Positions 34,294-44,722 of a DNA stretch of 64,000 nt are shown one piece after another. The notes under the pieces were generated by a model. That model made no database searches. It had not been told where the DNA came from and saw only the letters and a list, made by a program, of their open reading frames with translations. The translations under genes and the position numbers were made by a program. The DNA is from Paraoerskovia sediminicola (GTDB taxonomy: Bacteria; Actinomycetota; Actinomycetes; Actinomycetales; Cellulomonadaceae). The DNA is taken from NCBI RefSeq assembly GCF_030296575.1, contig NZ_AP027729.1, positions 1,736,001 through 1,800,000 of the forward strand. Reading direction: 5' to 3'. The stretch's first letter is position 1; every line of letters begins with the position of its first letter.

Positions 34294-36086
34294 TCACGAC
34301 CGCGGCGGGAACAGGGCGTGCGGACGGTTCTTCCCTGTCCACCCGAGAAGGTTGAACCGGCCGGGCGAGGTGCCCGGAGCGACCGCGGCGGTCGGTGTCG
34401 AACCGCCGGAGGCGCCGGCACCGCCCATGCCGGGCCCTCCTCGCCGTCGAGCTCGCAGCCGAGCTCCTCCAGCGCGGCCGCAGACTCGCGGTAGGCGGGC
34501 GGGATGATGTGGCGGTCCGCGTAGTCGGCCTTGGTGAGCAGCTTCTGGAGCGCCGTGAGGTCGGGCCCGCTCATGCCGACGGCAGCGGCGATCTCGGGGT
34601 CGACCTTCGAGCGGGCGCCACCGCGGGCGCGGGCCCCTCGGACCCGCGGCGCCGGCTTCTCGGGCTCCGGCGGGGCAGCCGGTGCAGCGGCGCCGGACGC
34701 CGTGGCTTCCGTCGGCGCACCAGGTGCAGCCGGTGCACCGGTGGTCGCCGTGGTCGACTCGGCAGACGAGGCGGCTGGTGCAGCGGCGCCTCCCGACGTC
34801 GGCCGCGCTGCGGGCTTCGCTGCGGGCCTCGGCCCTGCGAACGCCGTCCGCACCGCGACGAGGCGCCGCAGCACTCGGGCCGCGACCGCGCGATCCCCCG
34901 CGGTGAAGAGCTCGGCGAGGTAGGCGACCGGCGCCTCCAGGCGGTCGATCGCGGCCGACAACGTCGCGAAGTCCTCGCCGTCCGCCCCGCTCGCCGCGAC
35001 GACGTCCGCCACCGGGGAGACCGGCGGGACGTACCAGACCATGGGGAGCGTGCGGTACTCGGGGTGGAGCGGCAGGGCGACCTCGAACCGGCTGATCAGC
35101 GCCCAGATCGGTGACATCTGTGCTGCGAGGACCCACTCCTCCGGGATCCCCTGCGCCGCGGCCGCGGCGACGACGTCCGGGGCCTCGGGGTCGAGGAACA
35201 CCGACCGCTGCGCGTCGAGGAGGTCCTTCTCGTCGGCGACCGACGCGGCCTCGGCCACGCGGTCGGCGTCGTAGAGGACCAGGCCGATGTAGCGCAGGTG
35301 GCCGACGCACGTGTCGGAGCACAGGGTCGGTTCGCCCTGCTCGATGCGCCCGACGCAGAGCGTGCACTTCGTGGCCTTGCCGGTCACGGGGTTGAGATAG
35401 ACCTTCTTGTACGGGCAGGCGGGGACGCAGGCGCGGAACCCACGGCATTGCGCGTCGTCGATGAGGACGATCCCGTCCTCCACCCGCTTGTACATCGCGC
35501 CCGACGGGCAGGCCGCCACGCACGCGGGGTTGAGGCAGTGCTCGCAGATGCGGGGCAGGTAGAACCTGAACGCCTGCTCGAACTCCTCGGTCACGTGCTC
35601 GCTCATGTGGGTCAGCACGGGGTCGGCGGCGACGGACTCCGCCGGCTCCGGCTCCGGCCGCTCGGGCTTCGGGCCGTTCGCCCCGGTGCCGGCGGACTCG
35701 ACCGTCGGCCCGTCGACCCGGCTCTGCAGCACGGAGGACCACGGGGCGTCGTAGTCGGTGACCAGGGGCATGCGGGGCTGGGCGAAGAGCCGGGCGAGCT
35801 GCGCCGTCCGACCACCGCCGCGCAGGCGCAGGCCGTGGCTAGCCGCGGCCGCCCGCGAGGAACCGCCCTCGCTGCCCGACCGGACCTCCCAGCCGCCCTG
35901 CCAGCGGTCCTGGTCCTCGAACGCGTACGGGTAGCCACGGCCGGGCCGGGTCTCGACGTCGTTGAACCACATGTACCGCGCGCCCTCGTGGGCGGTGTAC
36001 GCCTGCTTGCAGGCGACCGAGCACGAGTGGCAGCCGATGCACTTGTCGAGGTTCATCACCATCGACATCTGAGCCATCACGCGCAC
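34294..36086 (-). CDS. Second NarH-like nitrate reductase beta subunit, with one apparent frameshift
   Basis: A full-length paralogue of NarH, about 597 residues after repair. It starts at GTG 36086 (MRVMAQMSMVMNLDKCIGC) with GGGAG seven bases upstream. All cluster cysteines are present: CIGCHSCSVACK, CEHCLNPACVAACP, CRGFRACVPACP and CTLC with CSDTC. Residue 217 is Phe where NarH has Trp (218 in the neighbouring copy), at the position that gives the [3Fe-4S] cluster. An Ala/Pro/Thr-rich insertion of about 80 residues (roughly 415-495) replaces a short conserved loop. One missing base at 34430-34434 shifts the C-terminus, whose restored end is FNLLGWTGKNRPHALFPP. It follows narI and has no alpha subunit of its own. 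Confidence 0.87.
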
Positions 36087-36135
36087 GGCGGCACTCCCGT
36101 CCCAGTCATGCGCAGACGGTACCGCTGATCGCCGC

Positions 36136-36884
36136 TCAGACCTTGGGCCGGCTCGACGGGTCCCACCCGGGCGCTCCGCGCGCGAGCTGATCGCCGCGTC
36201 GCGCGACCGGTACACGATGAACGGGCGGAACAGGTAGGGCACCGGCGCGGAGAACGCGTGCACGAGCCGCGTGAACGGCCACAGCATGAACAGGGCGTTC
36301 GCGGCGAGGATGTGCAGCTTGAACGCGAGCGGCACCCCGGCCATGAGGGCCGGCTCGGGCTGGAAGTACCAGAGGCTGCGGAACCACGGCGAGATGGTCT
36401 CGCGGTAGTCGTACCCGTGACCGCTCGCGATGATCTGCGTCTGGATGGTCGCCCACGCGCCCACCAGGATCGACGCCGCGAGGAACACGTACATCGTCTT
36501 GTCCATACGCGTCGTGGCGAGGAACACGGGGCCGGTGGTGCGGCGGCGGTAGATGAGGATCAGCAGCCCGACGACGACCGCGACGGCGCCCAGCGAGCCC
36601 ATCCAGGTCGCGACGAAGTGGTAGGCGGTCTCGCTGACCCCGACGGCCTCGGTCCACGACTTCGGGATCACGAGCCCCACCAGGTGGCCCACGATCACCA
36701 TGAGCAGGCCCAGGTGGAACAGGGGCGAGCCCAGGCGCAGCAGACGCCGCTCGTAGAGCTGGCTGGAGCGCGTCGTCCACCCGAACTTGTCGTAGCGGAA
36801 CCGCCAGAACGTCCCCACGACGAACACGGCGAACGTCACGTACGGCACGACCACCCAGAGCAGGATGTTCAACGTGTTGCTCAT
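36136..36884 (-). CDS. narI: Respiratory nitrate reductase gamma subunit NarI, with one apparent frameshift near its end
   Basis: The membrane cytochrome b subunit that oxidises menaquinol and passes electrons to NarH; about 249 residues. It has five helices. The four haem-ligand histidines lie in PLFHLGLLMVIVGHLVG and KLHILAANALFMLWPFTRLVHAFSAP (two each, in separate helices). The frame as given runs on into the next gene, an apparent NarI-NarH fusion. A single base added in CCCGGG at 36166-36171 restores the normal end ERPGWDPSSRPKV and a TGA at 36136. The second narH has its own start and ribosome-binding site. It overlaps narJ by ATGA. Confidence 0.9.
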
Positions 36885-37641
36885 CGACGGATCTCCTCAG
36901 CCGGGGCGCCGGTGGGCGCGAACGGTGCGAGCGGGCCGGCCTCGTGCGGGCCCAGAGCGGTCAGGCCGACCATCTCGGTCGGGGGCCGGCCGTCACGAGC
37001 TCGACGAACCGGGCGTGGGTGCGCGCGTCGAGCGCGGGGAGCGTCAGGCACACGGCCTCGACGACGTCCGTCCACGGGCTGCGCATCGCGGCGAGCGCGG
37101 ACCGCAGCACCTCGATGCCCTCGCGGTGCGTGCCGAGCAGACCCGCCGCGATGCGTGCCTCGTCGTCGCCAGTCGAGCGGGCCGAGAGCTCGAGGACCGT
37201 CGGCAGGTGGTCGGGCAGCTCGTCGCCGTCGACCTCCCACCCCGCGGCCCGGTACGCCTGGACGAACCGCACGAGCGCCATGCCGCGCTTGCGGGTGTCG
37301 CCGGTCGCGAAGTACGAGAGGTACATCGAGCACTTGCGCTTGAGGTCGAACGTCTGGACGTACAGGGCCTCCAGCTCGTGGGGGTCCGTCGTGGCGAGCA
37401 CGTCGAGGAACCGGGTCAGGCGCTCTGCGACCGGCGCGGGGAGGCCGGGGACGGCGTCCCGCACCACGGGCACCGCCGCGCGGACCTCCGCGTCGGGGTA
37501 GCCGAGGAGCAGGGACGCTGCCATGTGCGTCGTGCGGCGCTGCGCGTCGGTCGCCGCGACCGGCGTGAGCGGCTCGAGCTGCGGAGCCCGGGCCGTCGGC
37601 TTCGGCAGGAACGTGGTCGCGCCCCCGCCCCGCGGGCTCAT
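36881..37641 (-). CDS. narJ: Nitrate reductase assembly chaperone NarJ, with one apparent frameshift
   Basis: A NarJ chaperone, about 253 residues after repair, needed to insert the molybdenum cofactor into NarG before membrane docking. The core is AASLLLGYPDAEVRAAVPVV, LEALYVQTFDLKRKCSMYLSYFATGDTRKRG and ADELPDHLPTVLELSA-like sequence. The frame breaks at 36981-36985 (five C on the coding strand, six needed); after one added base it continues GPPTEMVGLTALGPHEAGPLAP and ends at 36881. The start and stop each overlap a neighbour (narH, narI) by four bases. Confidence 0.9.
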
Positions 37642-39311
37642 CGTGGGGCCGTCCCGTCGGTCACGGGGTTGGACCCACCGGTGTCGGACGGCGGGAACAG
37701 GCCCTCGGGGGAGCCGTTGCCGTCCCAGTTGAGCAGGTTGACGCGGCCGGACGACGAGGGCTGGTCCGCCGTCTGACGGTTCTTGAGCGCGTGGAAGTTC
37801 TCCACCGCCACGGGCGCCGGCGTGCCGGACGACGAGCCGAACGGCCCGGCGCCGCCCATGCCCGGGCCGCCTTCGAAGTCGAGGGAGCAGCTGAGCTCCT
37901 CGAGCTCGCGGGCGATCTCCTGGTGGGCCGTGGGGATCACGTAGCGGTCCTGGTACTTGGCGATCGCGAGCAGCCGGTACATCTCCTCGACCTCCGTGCC
38001 CGTCATGCCGACGGCCTCCGCGATCGATTCGTCGGGCTCCTTGCCGAGGTTGATGTCGCGCATGTACGAGCGCATCGCGGCGAGCCGGCGCAGCGTGCGC
38101 TCGACGGGCACCGTGTCGCCCGCCGTGAACAGCCCGGCGAGGTACTCCAGGGGGATGCGGAGCTTCGAGATCGCCGCGAACAGCGTCCTCGGGTCCTCCG
38201 CGTCGTTGCCCGACGTGCCGACGACGTCGACCACCGGCGACAGCGGCGGGATGTACCAGACCATCGGCATCGTGCGGTACTCGGGGTGGAGCGGCAGCGC
38301 GACCCGGTACTTCTGGATCAGCGACCAGATCGGCGAGGCCTGCGCGGCCTCGATCCAGTCGTCCGGGATCCCCTCGGCGCGCGCGGCCTCGACGACCGCG
38401 GGGTCGTTCGGGTCCAGGAACACCGAGCGCTGGGACTCGAGCAGGTCGTGCTCGTTCTCGACCGCCGCGGCCTCGGAGACCTTGTCCGCGTCGTACAGCA
38501 CGAGGCCGAGGTAGCGCAGGCGGCCGACGCAGGTCTCCGAGCACACGGTCGGCAGGCCCACCTCGATGCGGGGGTAGCACATCGTGCACTTCTCGGCCTT
38601 GCCGGTCTTGTGGTTGAAGTAGACCTTCTTGTACGGGCAGCCGGTGACGCACATGCGCCAGCCGCGGCACTGGTCCTGGTCGACGAGGACGATCCCGTCC
38701 TCGGCCCGCTTGTACATCGCACCCGAGGGGCACGACGCGACGCACGCCGGGTTGAGGCAGTGCTCGCAGATGCGCGGCAGGTAGAACATGAACGTCTGCT
38801 CGAGCTCCTCCGCGACGTGCTCGCTCATGTGCTGGAGGATCGGGTCGTCCTGCATCGTCTCGGTCGAGCCGCCGAGGTCGTCGTCCCAGTTCGCGGACCA
38901 CTCGATGTTCATGTCGTCGCCCGTGAGCAGCGACTTGGGCCGGGCTACAGGCGTGTGCTCGCCCTGCGGCGCCGACAGGAGCATGTCGTACTCGTACGTC
39001 CACGGCTCGTAGTAGTCGTGGATCGACGGCATCTTCGGGTTCGAGAAGATCGTCGCGAGCTTGCGGAACCGCCCGCCGGCGCGGAGCTTGAGCTTGCCGC
39101 GCTTGGTGCGGACCCAACCGCCCTGCCACGTCGACTGGTCCTGGTAGGTGCGCGGGTAGCCGAGGCCCGGCCGCGTCTCGACGTTGTTGAACCACACGTA
39201 CTCGGTGCCCGTGCGGTTCGTCCACGCCTGCTTGCAGGTGACGGAGCACGTGTGGCACCCGATGCACTTGTCGAGGTTCATGACCATCGACATCTGCGCC
39301 ATGACCTTCAT
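37638..39311 (-). CDS. narH: Respiratory nitrate reductase beta subunit NarH
   Basis: A 557-residue iron-sulfur subunit that wires NarI haems to NarG. Four cluster motifs are intact: CIGCHTCSVTCK, CEHCLNPACVASCP, CRGWRMCVTGCP with Trp218 in place of a fourth Cys (the [3Fe-4S] site), and CTMC with CSETC. HPEYRTMPMVWYIPPLSPVVD is the usual structural segment. It starts at ATG 39311 after GAGGAGCG, 58 bp after narG, and overlaps narJ by ATGA. This is the orthodox NarH, unbroken in the sequence, against which the second copy can be judged. Confidence 0.97.
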   Translation of the reverse strand: MKVMAQMSMVMNLDKCIGCHTCSVTCKQAWTNRTGTEYVWFNNVETRPGLGYPRTYQDQSTWQGGWVRTKRGKLKLRAGGRFRKLATIFSNPKMPSIHDYYEPWTYEYDMLLSAPQGEHTPVARPKSLLTGDDMNIEWSANWDDDLGGSTETMQDDPILQHMSEHVAEELEQTFMFYLPRICEHCLNPACVASCPSGAMYKRAEDGIVLVDQDQCRGWRMCVTGCPYKKVYFNHKTGKAEKCTMCYPRIEVGLPTVCSETCVGRLRYLGLVLYDADKVSEAAAVENEHDLLESQRSVFLDPNDPAVVEAARAEGIPDDWIEAAQASPIWSLIQKYRVALPLHPEYRTMPMVWYIPPLSPVVDVVGTSGNDAEDPRTLFAAISKLRIPLEYLAGLFTAGDTVPVERTLRRLAAMRSYMRDINLGKEPDESIAEAVGMTGTEVEEMYRLLAIAKYQDRYVIPTAHQEIARELEELSCSLDFEGGPGMGGAGPFGSSSGTPAPVAVENFHALKNRQTADQPSSSGRVNLLNWDGNGSPEGLFPPSDTGGSNPVTDGTAPR

Positions 39312-39369
39312 CGTGTCGCGCTCCTCGGGTTGGGACGGCGGGTCGGACGGCGGGCGGGCAGGTGCTGCG

Positions 39370-42300
39370 TCACTGGTACCGCACCTCCTGCGAGCGGCGG
39401 CGGATCGTCGTGATCTCGTCCCGCTGGTTCCCGGTGGGACCGAGGTAGTTGAAGGCGAAGGCCAGCTGCGCGTAGCCCCCGACGAGGTGGCTCGGTTTGA
39501 GCAGGATCCGCGTCAGCGAGTTGTGGATCCCACCGCGCCTGCCCGACGTCTCGGCGAGCGGGACGTCCACCGTCCGGTCGGTGGCGTGGTGCATGTAGAC
39601 CGTCCCCTCGGGCATCCGGTGGCTGACGACGGCCCGCGCCACCACGACACCGTTGCGGTTGTAGGCCTCGATCCACTCGTTGTCGCGCACGCCGATCTTC
39701 GTGGCGTCCTGCGGCGACATCCACACGTTGGGGCCGCCGCGCGAGAGCGAGAGCATGAAGAGGTTGTCCTGGTACTCGGAGTGGATCGACCACTTCGAGT
39801 GCGGGGTCAGGTAGCGCACCGCGACCTCGGCGTGGCCGTCGGAGCCCGGGGCCCCGGACGGGGACGTGTCGCCGACGATGCGGTCGCCCGTGAACAGGCG
39901 GTGCATGTCGAGTGGCGGCCGGAACACGGGCAGCTGCTCACCGAGCTCCGTCATCCAGTCGTGGTCGAGGAAGAAGTGCTGGCGGCCGGTGAGCGTGTGC
40001 CACGGCTTGAGCCGCTCGACGTTGATCGCGAACGCCGTGTACCGGCGCCCGCCGTGCTCGGAGCCCGACCACTCGGGGAGGTGATGACGCCGGTCGGCCG
40101 GGACTGCACGTCGGGGAACGTGACGCGCTTGCCGCCCTCGTCGCGCGAGAGGTCGGCGAGCTCGACGCCGGTGCGCTTCTCGAGGTCCTCGAACCCCTGG
40201 GTCGCGAGGCGACCGTTCGTCGTACCGCTGAGCGCGAGGATCATCTCGCAGGCGTGGGTGTCCTTGTCGAGGCGGGGACGACCCTTCGCGGGCCCGGACG
40301 TCACCGTCCCGTTCACCTCGCCGAGCTTGCGGACCTCCTCGTCGGGCATGTACTTCACGCCCTTGGTGGCCATGCCCGCGGTGTCCGTGAGGGGGCCGAG
40401 CGCCGCCATCCGGGCCGCGAACGCCGGGTAGTCGCGCTCGACGACCACCAGCTTCGGCATGGTGACGCCCGGGATCAGCGGCCGGTCCGCGACCCCTTCC
40501 CCGAGTCGGTGATCGTGCCGTGCGGCAGCGCCATCGCGTCGGGGGTGTCGTGCTGCAGCGGGGCCGCGACGAGGTCCTGTCGCACGCCGAGGTGCTCCAC
40601 GGACATCTCGGAGATCTTCTGGGCGAGCAGGTGGAACGTCGCGAAGTCGGTCTTCGTCTGCCACGGCGGGTTGATCGCCGGGTTGAACGAGTGGACGAAC
40701 GGGTGCATGTCGGTCGAGGACAGGTCGTGCTTCTCGTACCAGGTGGCCGCCGGCAGGACGACGTCGGAGAACAGCGTCGTGGACGTCATGCGGAAGTCCA
40801 TCGTGGTGAGCAGGTCGAGCTTGCCCTCCGGGGCGTCCTCGACCCAGTCCATGGTCTGCGGGCGCCGGTCGGGACCGGACTCCGCGGCCTGGACCGAGGC
40901 GTCCGTACCGAGCAGGTGCTTGAGGAAGTACTCGTTGCCCTTGCCGGACGACCCGAGGATGTTCGCGCGCCAGACGGTGATGACGCGCGGGAAGTTCTCG
41001 GGGGCGTCGGGGGCCTCGACCGCGAAGCGGAGGTTGCCGCTGCGCAGCTCGTCCACGACGTGCTGCGCGGGCTCCTTGCCGGCGGTCTTCGCCTCGTCGA
41101 CCAGGTCGAGCGGGTTGCGGTCGAACGTCGGGTAGCTCGGCATCCAGCCGCGCTGGGCGGACTCGACGAGGCAGTCCGCCGTGGTGCGGCCGGCGAACAT
41201 GCCGTTGCCCGTCGGGGCCGCGAGGGTGTCGGCGGGCAGCCCGTCGTAGCGCCACTGGTCGGCGGCGATGTACCAGAAGGCGGTGCCGATCATGTGCCGC
41301 GGGGGCGGCTCCAGTCGAGCCCGTTGGCGTACTGCGCCCACCCGGTCACGGGGCGGCACTTCTCCTGGCCGACGTAGTGCGCCCAACCGCCGCCGTTCAC
41401 GCCCTGGCAGCCGGTCATCGTGGTCAGCGCCAGGAACGCGCGGTAGATCGTGTCCGAGTGGAACCAGTGGTTCGTGCCGGCGCCCATGATGATCATCGAG
41501 CGTCCGTCGGAGTCCTCGGCGTTCTGGGCGAACTCCCGCCCGATCCGCGCCGCCTTCTCGGCGTCGACGCCCGTGAACTGCTCCTGCCACGCGGGCGTGC
41601 CCGGCGCGTCCGCGTCGTCGTAGCCGGTCGGCCAGGTGCCCGGGAGGTCGAGGTCGGCGCGCTCGACGCCGTACTGGGCGAGCAGCAGGTCGAAGACCGT
41701 CGTGACGAGCCTGCCGCCGACCTCGCGGACCGGGACGCCTCGGACGATCGAGCCGGCGCCGCCGGTGTGACCGGCCTGCGAGTGCGCGCCGCCCTCGGGC
41801 TCGAGGTCGAACCGGGGAGCTCGATCGCCGCGGTGCGGGGCCCGCCGTCGGCTGCGCCCGGGACGTCCGCCACCGACAGCGCAGGGTCGACGTCACCGAG
41901 GTCGAGGTTCCAGTGCCCGACGTCCGCGGCGCCGTAGCGGTGGCCGAGCGACCCGTCGGGGACGACCACGGTCCCGTCGGCGTCGAGCAGCACCGTCTTG
42001 AAGTCGGCGTTCGCCAGCCCCTCGTGCTCGGGGAGGTCGGCAGCGGTGACGAACTTGCCGGGGACGTACCGGGGCGACCCTGCGGCGTCCGACCCTCCGT
42101 CCTTGCCGCGCCCCGGGCGGGGCACCAGCGACACGAGGTACGCGGAGTCCGTGAACTTCTTCATGTAGTCGACGAACCGCGGCGTGCGGCGCTCGACGAG
42201 GAACTCCTTGAGGATCGTGTGGCCCATGCCGATCGCGAGGGCGCCGTCGGTGCCCGGGTGCACGGCGAGCCACTCGTCCGCGAACTTCGTGTTGTCGGCG

Positions 42301-43215
42301 TAGTCGGGCGAGACGGTGATGACCTTCTGGCCGCGGTAGCGGGCCTCGGCCATGAAGTGGGCGTCCGGGGTGCGCGTCACGGGGATGTTCGAGCCCCACA
42401 TGATGCAGTACGTGGAGTTCCACCAGTCCGCCGACTCGGGGACGTCGGTCTGGTCGCCGAACACCTGCGGGGATGCGACCGGGAGGTCGGCGTACCAGTC
42501 GTAGAACGACAGCATCGAGCCGCCGAGCATCGTGACGAACCGTGACCCCGCCCCGTGCGAGACCATCGACATGGCCGGGATCGGGGAGAAGCCGGCGATG
42601 CGGTCGGGACCGTACTCCTTGATCGAGTGGACGTGCGCGGCGGCGACGATCTCGGCCGCCTCGTCCCAGCTCGCCCGGACCAGGCCGCCCTTGCCGCGGG
42701 CCCGCTTGTACCGACGGGCGGTCTCCGGGTTCCCGGTGACCTCGGCCCACGCCTTGACCGGGTCACCGCCGACCTTCGCCTTCGCGTCGCGGAACGCCTG
42801 CAGCAGCACCCCCGCACGTAGGGGTAGCGGACCCGGGTGGGCGAGTAGGTGTACCAGCTGAACGCCGCGCCGCGCGGGCAGCCTCGCGGTTCGTACTCGG
42901 GGAGTCCGGGCCGACCGAGGGGTAGTCGGTCTGCTGCGTCTCCCAGGTGATGATCCCGTCCTTGACGTAGACCTTCCAGGAGCAGGACCCCGTGCAGTTC
43001 ACGCCGTGGGTCGACCGCACGACCTTGTCGTGGGACCAGCGGTCGCGGTAGAAGATGTCGCCCTCGCGGCCGCCCTGGAGGAAGAGCTGGCGCAGGTCCG
43101 TCGAGACCGCACCGGGGCGGAGTCGCTTCCCGAGGCCGAGGAGTGCTCCCTCGACCCCGCCCGGGCTCTCGCCGGCCCCGGAGGACCCGGTGCGAGGGAC
43201 TGTCGACTGCGACAT
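39370..43215 (-). CDS. narG: Respiratory nitrate reductase alpha subunit NarG, with six apparent frameshifts
   Basis: The Mo-bis-MGD catalytic subunit, about 1,283 residues after repair. The start ATG 43215 has AGGAGG upstream. The FS0 cluster region [14 protein letters not shown] and [14 protein letters not shown], the Mo-ligand Asp region [22 protein letters not shown] and [14 protein letters not shown] are all present, with [20 protein letters not shown] further on. Frames break at runs 42899-42902, 42809-42813, 41814-41817, 41301-41305, 40493-40496 and 40075-40078. Every one is fixed by adding one G or C, and no other damage is seen. It reduces nitrate to nitrite at the cytoplasmic face. 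No twin-arginine signal is visible in the N-terminus. Confidence 0.9.
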
Positions 43216-43278
43216 GCGACCTCCTGAGGTGCGGCACGGGTTCGCACCCGTCACTCGTCGCAGTATGCCCCGGTCACG

Positions 43279-43290
43279 AGGAATGTTCCT
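43279..43290. promoter_or_regulatory. Inverted repeat upstream of narG
   Basis: AGGAATGTTCCT has the inverted arms AGGAA and TTCCT around a TG centre. It lies 64 bp before the narG start in the 180-bp gap after moaD. A CATACT (minus strand) nearby may be a -10 element. It is a candidate operator only. Confidence 0.4.
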
Positions 43291-43394
43291 GGGCAGTCTC
43301 GCCTGACGGGAATCGCCGTGAAAAATAAGGCGACCCTCACCGAGGTCGTCGCAGCGGCGGTCTGTGAGGACGGAGCCCTCAACGAAGCCGCAGG

Positions 43395-43631
43395 TCAGCC
43401 GCCTGCGAAGGGTGGTAGCACGTCGACGACCGCGTCAGGGCCGAGCGTCGTCGCCCGGTCCGCGCGACGGACGCCGTCCACCAGCAGGGAGCATCGTGGC
43501 AGGACCTCGGTGAGCCCCGGGCGGTCGCGCACCGCGCCGTCGAGGAGCTCGCCGAGGGACGTGGCGTCGCGCTGCTCGGACTCGGTGCCGGCGGCGTCGC
43601 GCGCCCCGGCGAAGTAGCGCACCAGGGCCAC
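43395..43631 (-). CDS. moaD: Molybdopterin synthase small subunit MoaD
   Basis: A 78-residue ubiquitin-like sulfur carrier. It opens [15 protein letters not shown] and ends with the essential PPFAGG, whose C-terminal Gly-Gly is thiocarboxylated and donates sulfur to make molybdopterin. The start GTG at 43631 lies just before the upstream gene's stop (TGA at 43635-43633 on this strand), so the two are overlapping and coupled. No moaE is seen in the window. It sits directly upstream of narG on the same strand. Confidence 0.92.
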   Translation of the reverse strand: MALVRYFAGARDAAGTESEQRDATSLGELLDGAVRDRPGLTEVLPRCSLLVDGVRRADRATTLGPDAVVDVLPPFAGG

Positions 43632-43632
43632 G

Positions 43633-44028
43633 TCAGTCCTCGTCGGGAGCGTCGTCCGGGACCGTGGTGCCGGACCCGTCGTCGTGCGGGTCGCCGTCGT
43701 TGCCGTCGCCGTCCTCGTCGTCGGCGCGCGAGGCCGGCTGGTCGCCGCCGTCATCCCCGAGCGGGACGACCGGAGCGGCCGACCATCCGAGCGCGAGCTC
43801 GCTCGCGCGGCCGAGCGCCTCGTCCACGGCGTCGAGCGGGTCCTCGCCGCGGGCTGCGGCCGTCGCCGCGGCGTACCCGGCGACGAACGTCGTCAGCGGT
43901 GCCGCGGGCCGCTCCACCTGGTGGGCCGCGTCCCGTGCGAGGTCGAGGATCCCGGCGACGTCGACCACGTCCGGGTCGACGCCGAGGTCCCGCGCGACCG
44001 CGTCTGCCCAGCTCTCGAGATCACTCAC
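43633..44028 (-). CDS. DUF6457 domain protein, molybdenum-cofactor associated
   Basis: A 131-residue protein. Residues 1-90 form a helical domain (LESWADAVARDLGVDPDVVDVAGILDLARDAAHQVERPAAPLTTFVAGYAA in shorter blocks) that I recognise as DUF6457, often found next to or fused with MobA-type proteins of cofactor synthesis. The last 35 residues are very acidic (DDEDGDGNDGDPHDDG) and probably disordered. The function is unknown. Its place between moaC and moaD supports a role in molybdenum cofactor formation. Confidence 0.75.
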   Translation of the reverse strand: MSDLESWADAVARDLGVDPDVVDVAGILDLARDAAHQVERPAAPLTTFVAGYAAATAAARGEDPLDAVDEALGRASELALGWSAAPVVPLGDDGGDQPASRADDEDGDGNDGDPHDDGSGTTVPDDAPDED

Positions 44029-44146
44029 CGTGCGTTCCTCTCGTCGTGCCGACCTGGGGCGCCGGGACGGGCACGTGCCGCCGTCGCCGGGCCGGGTGCT
44101 TCGGTCATCGTCCCACGCGGCCGGGCGCTCGCGCCCGCTGCGCGGG

Positions 44147-44668
44147 TCAGGGCTCGGTGGTCTCCCGGTTCCAGGCGCCCGACTTGCCGCCGGTCTTCGA
44201 CTCGAGCCGGACGCGGCCCAGCTCGACGGACTTGTCGAGCCCCTTGACCATGTCGACCACGGCGAGGCCCGCGACCGCGACCGCGGTCAGCGCCTCCATC
44301 TCGACCCCGGTCCGGTCGGCCGTGCGGACCGTGGCCCGCACGTCGACCCCGTCGTCGGTGACGGTCAGGTCCACGCTCGCGCCGTGGACGCCGATCACGT
44401 GGGCGAGGGGGAGCAGCTCGGCGGTGCGCTTGGCGCCCGCGATGCCCGCGATCCGGGCGACGGCCAGGACGTCGCCCTTGGGGACTGCGCCGTCGCGGAG
44501 CGCGGCGACCACCGCAGGGCCGCAGACGACGGTCCCCGATGCCGTCGCGCTCCGGACCGTCGGCTGCTTCTCGGTGACGTCCACCATGCGGGCGTGCCCG
44601 GCGTCGTCGAGGTGGGTGAGGCGGGCGGCTGGGTCGGGTTCACGGGTCACGGCACCACTCTCACGCAC
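44147..44668 (-). CDS. moaC: Cyclic pyranopterin monophosphate synthase MoaC
   Basis: A 173-residue MoaC, which converts the MoaA product to cyclic pyranopterin monophosphate. Conserved segments are LTHLDDAGHARMVDVTEKQPT, ARIAGIAGAKRTAELLPLAH, GVEMEALTAVAVAGL and the catalytic-loop MVKGLDKSVEL. Either GTG 44668 or GTG 44650 could be the start; the domain begins 20 residues in either way. moaA is not in the window. It is 54 bp from moeA in the same direction. Confidence 0.95.
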   Translation of the reverse strand: MRESGAVTREPDPAARLTHLDDAGHARMVDVTEKQPTVRSATASGTVVCGPAVVAALRDGAVPKGDVLAVARIAGIAGAKRTAELLPLAHVIGVHGASVDLTVTDDGVDVRATVRTADRTGVEMEALTAVAVAGLAVVDMVKGLDKSVELGRVRLESKTGGKSGAWNRETTEP

Positions 44669-44722
44669 CGGGCGCCCCGACGTCCACGTGACGACGGCCG
44701 GTCGCCTGCCGGCTGGTCCCGG

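Noticed and set aside
33996-36884. A single 962-residue frame joining NarI to the second NarH, looking like a NarI-NarH fusion protein
   Set aside because: One added base in CCCGGG at 36166-36171 restores the normal NarI C-terminus (GWDPSSRPKV) and stop. The second narH has its own GTG start and GGGAG ribosome-binding site, and the linker sequence in the fusion frame looks random.
39370-43215. narG as a decayed pseudogene in seven pieces
   Set aside because: All six breaks are single missing bases at G/C runs. The amino-acid sequence between them is fully conserved with every key motif intact, which points to sequence error and not decay.
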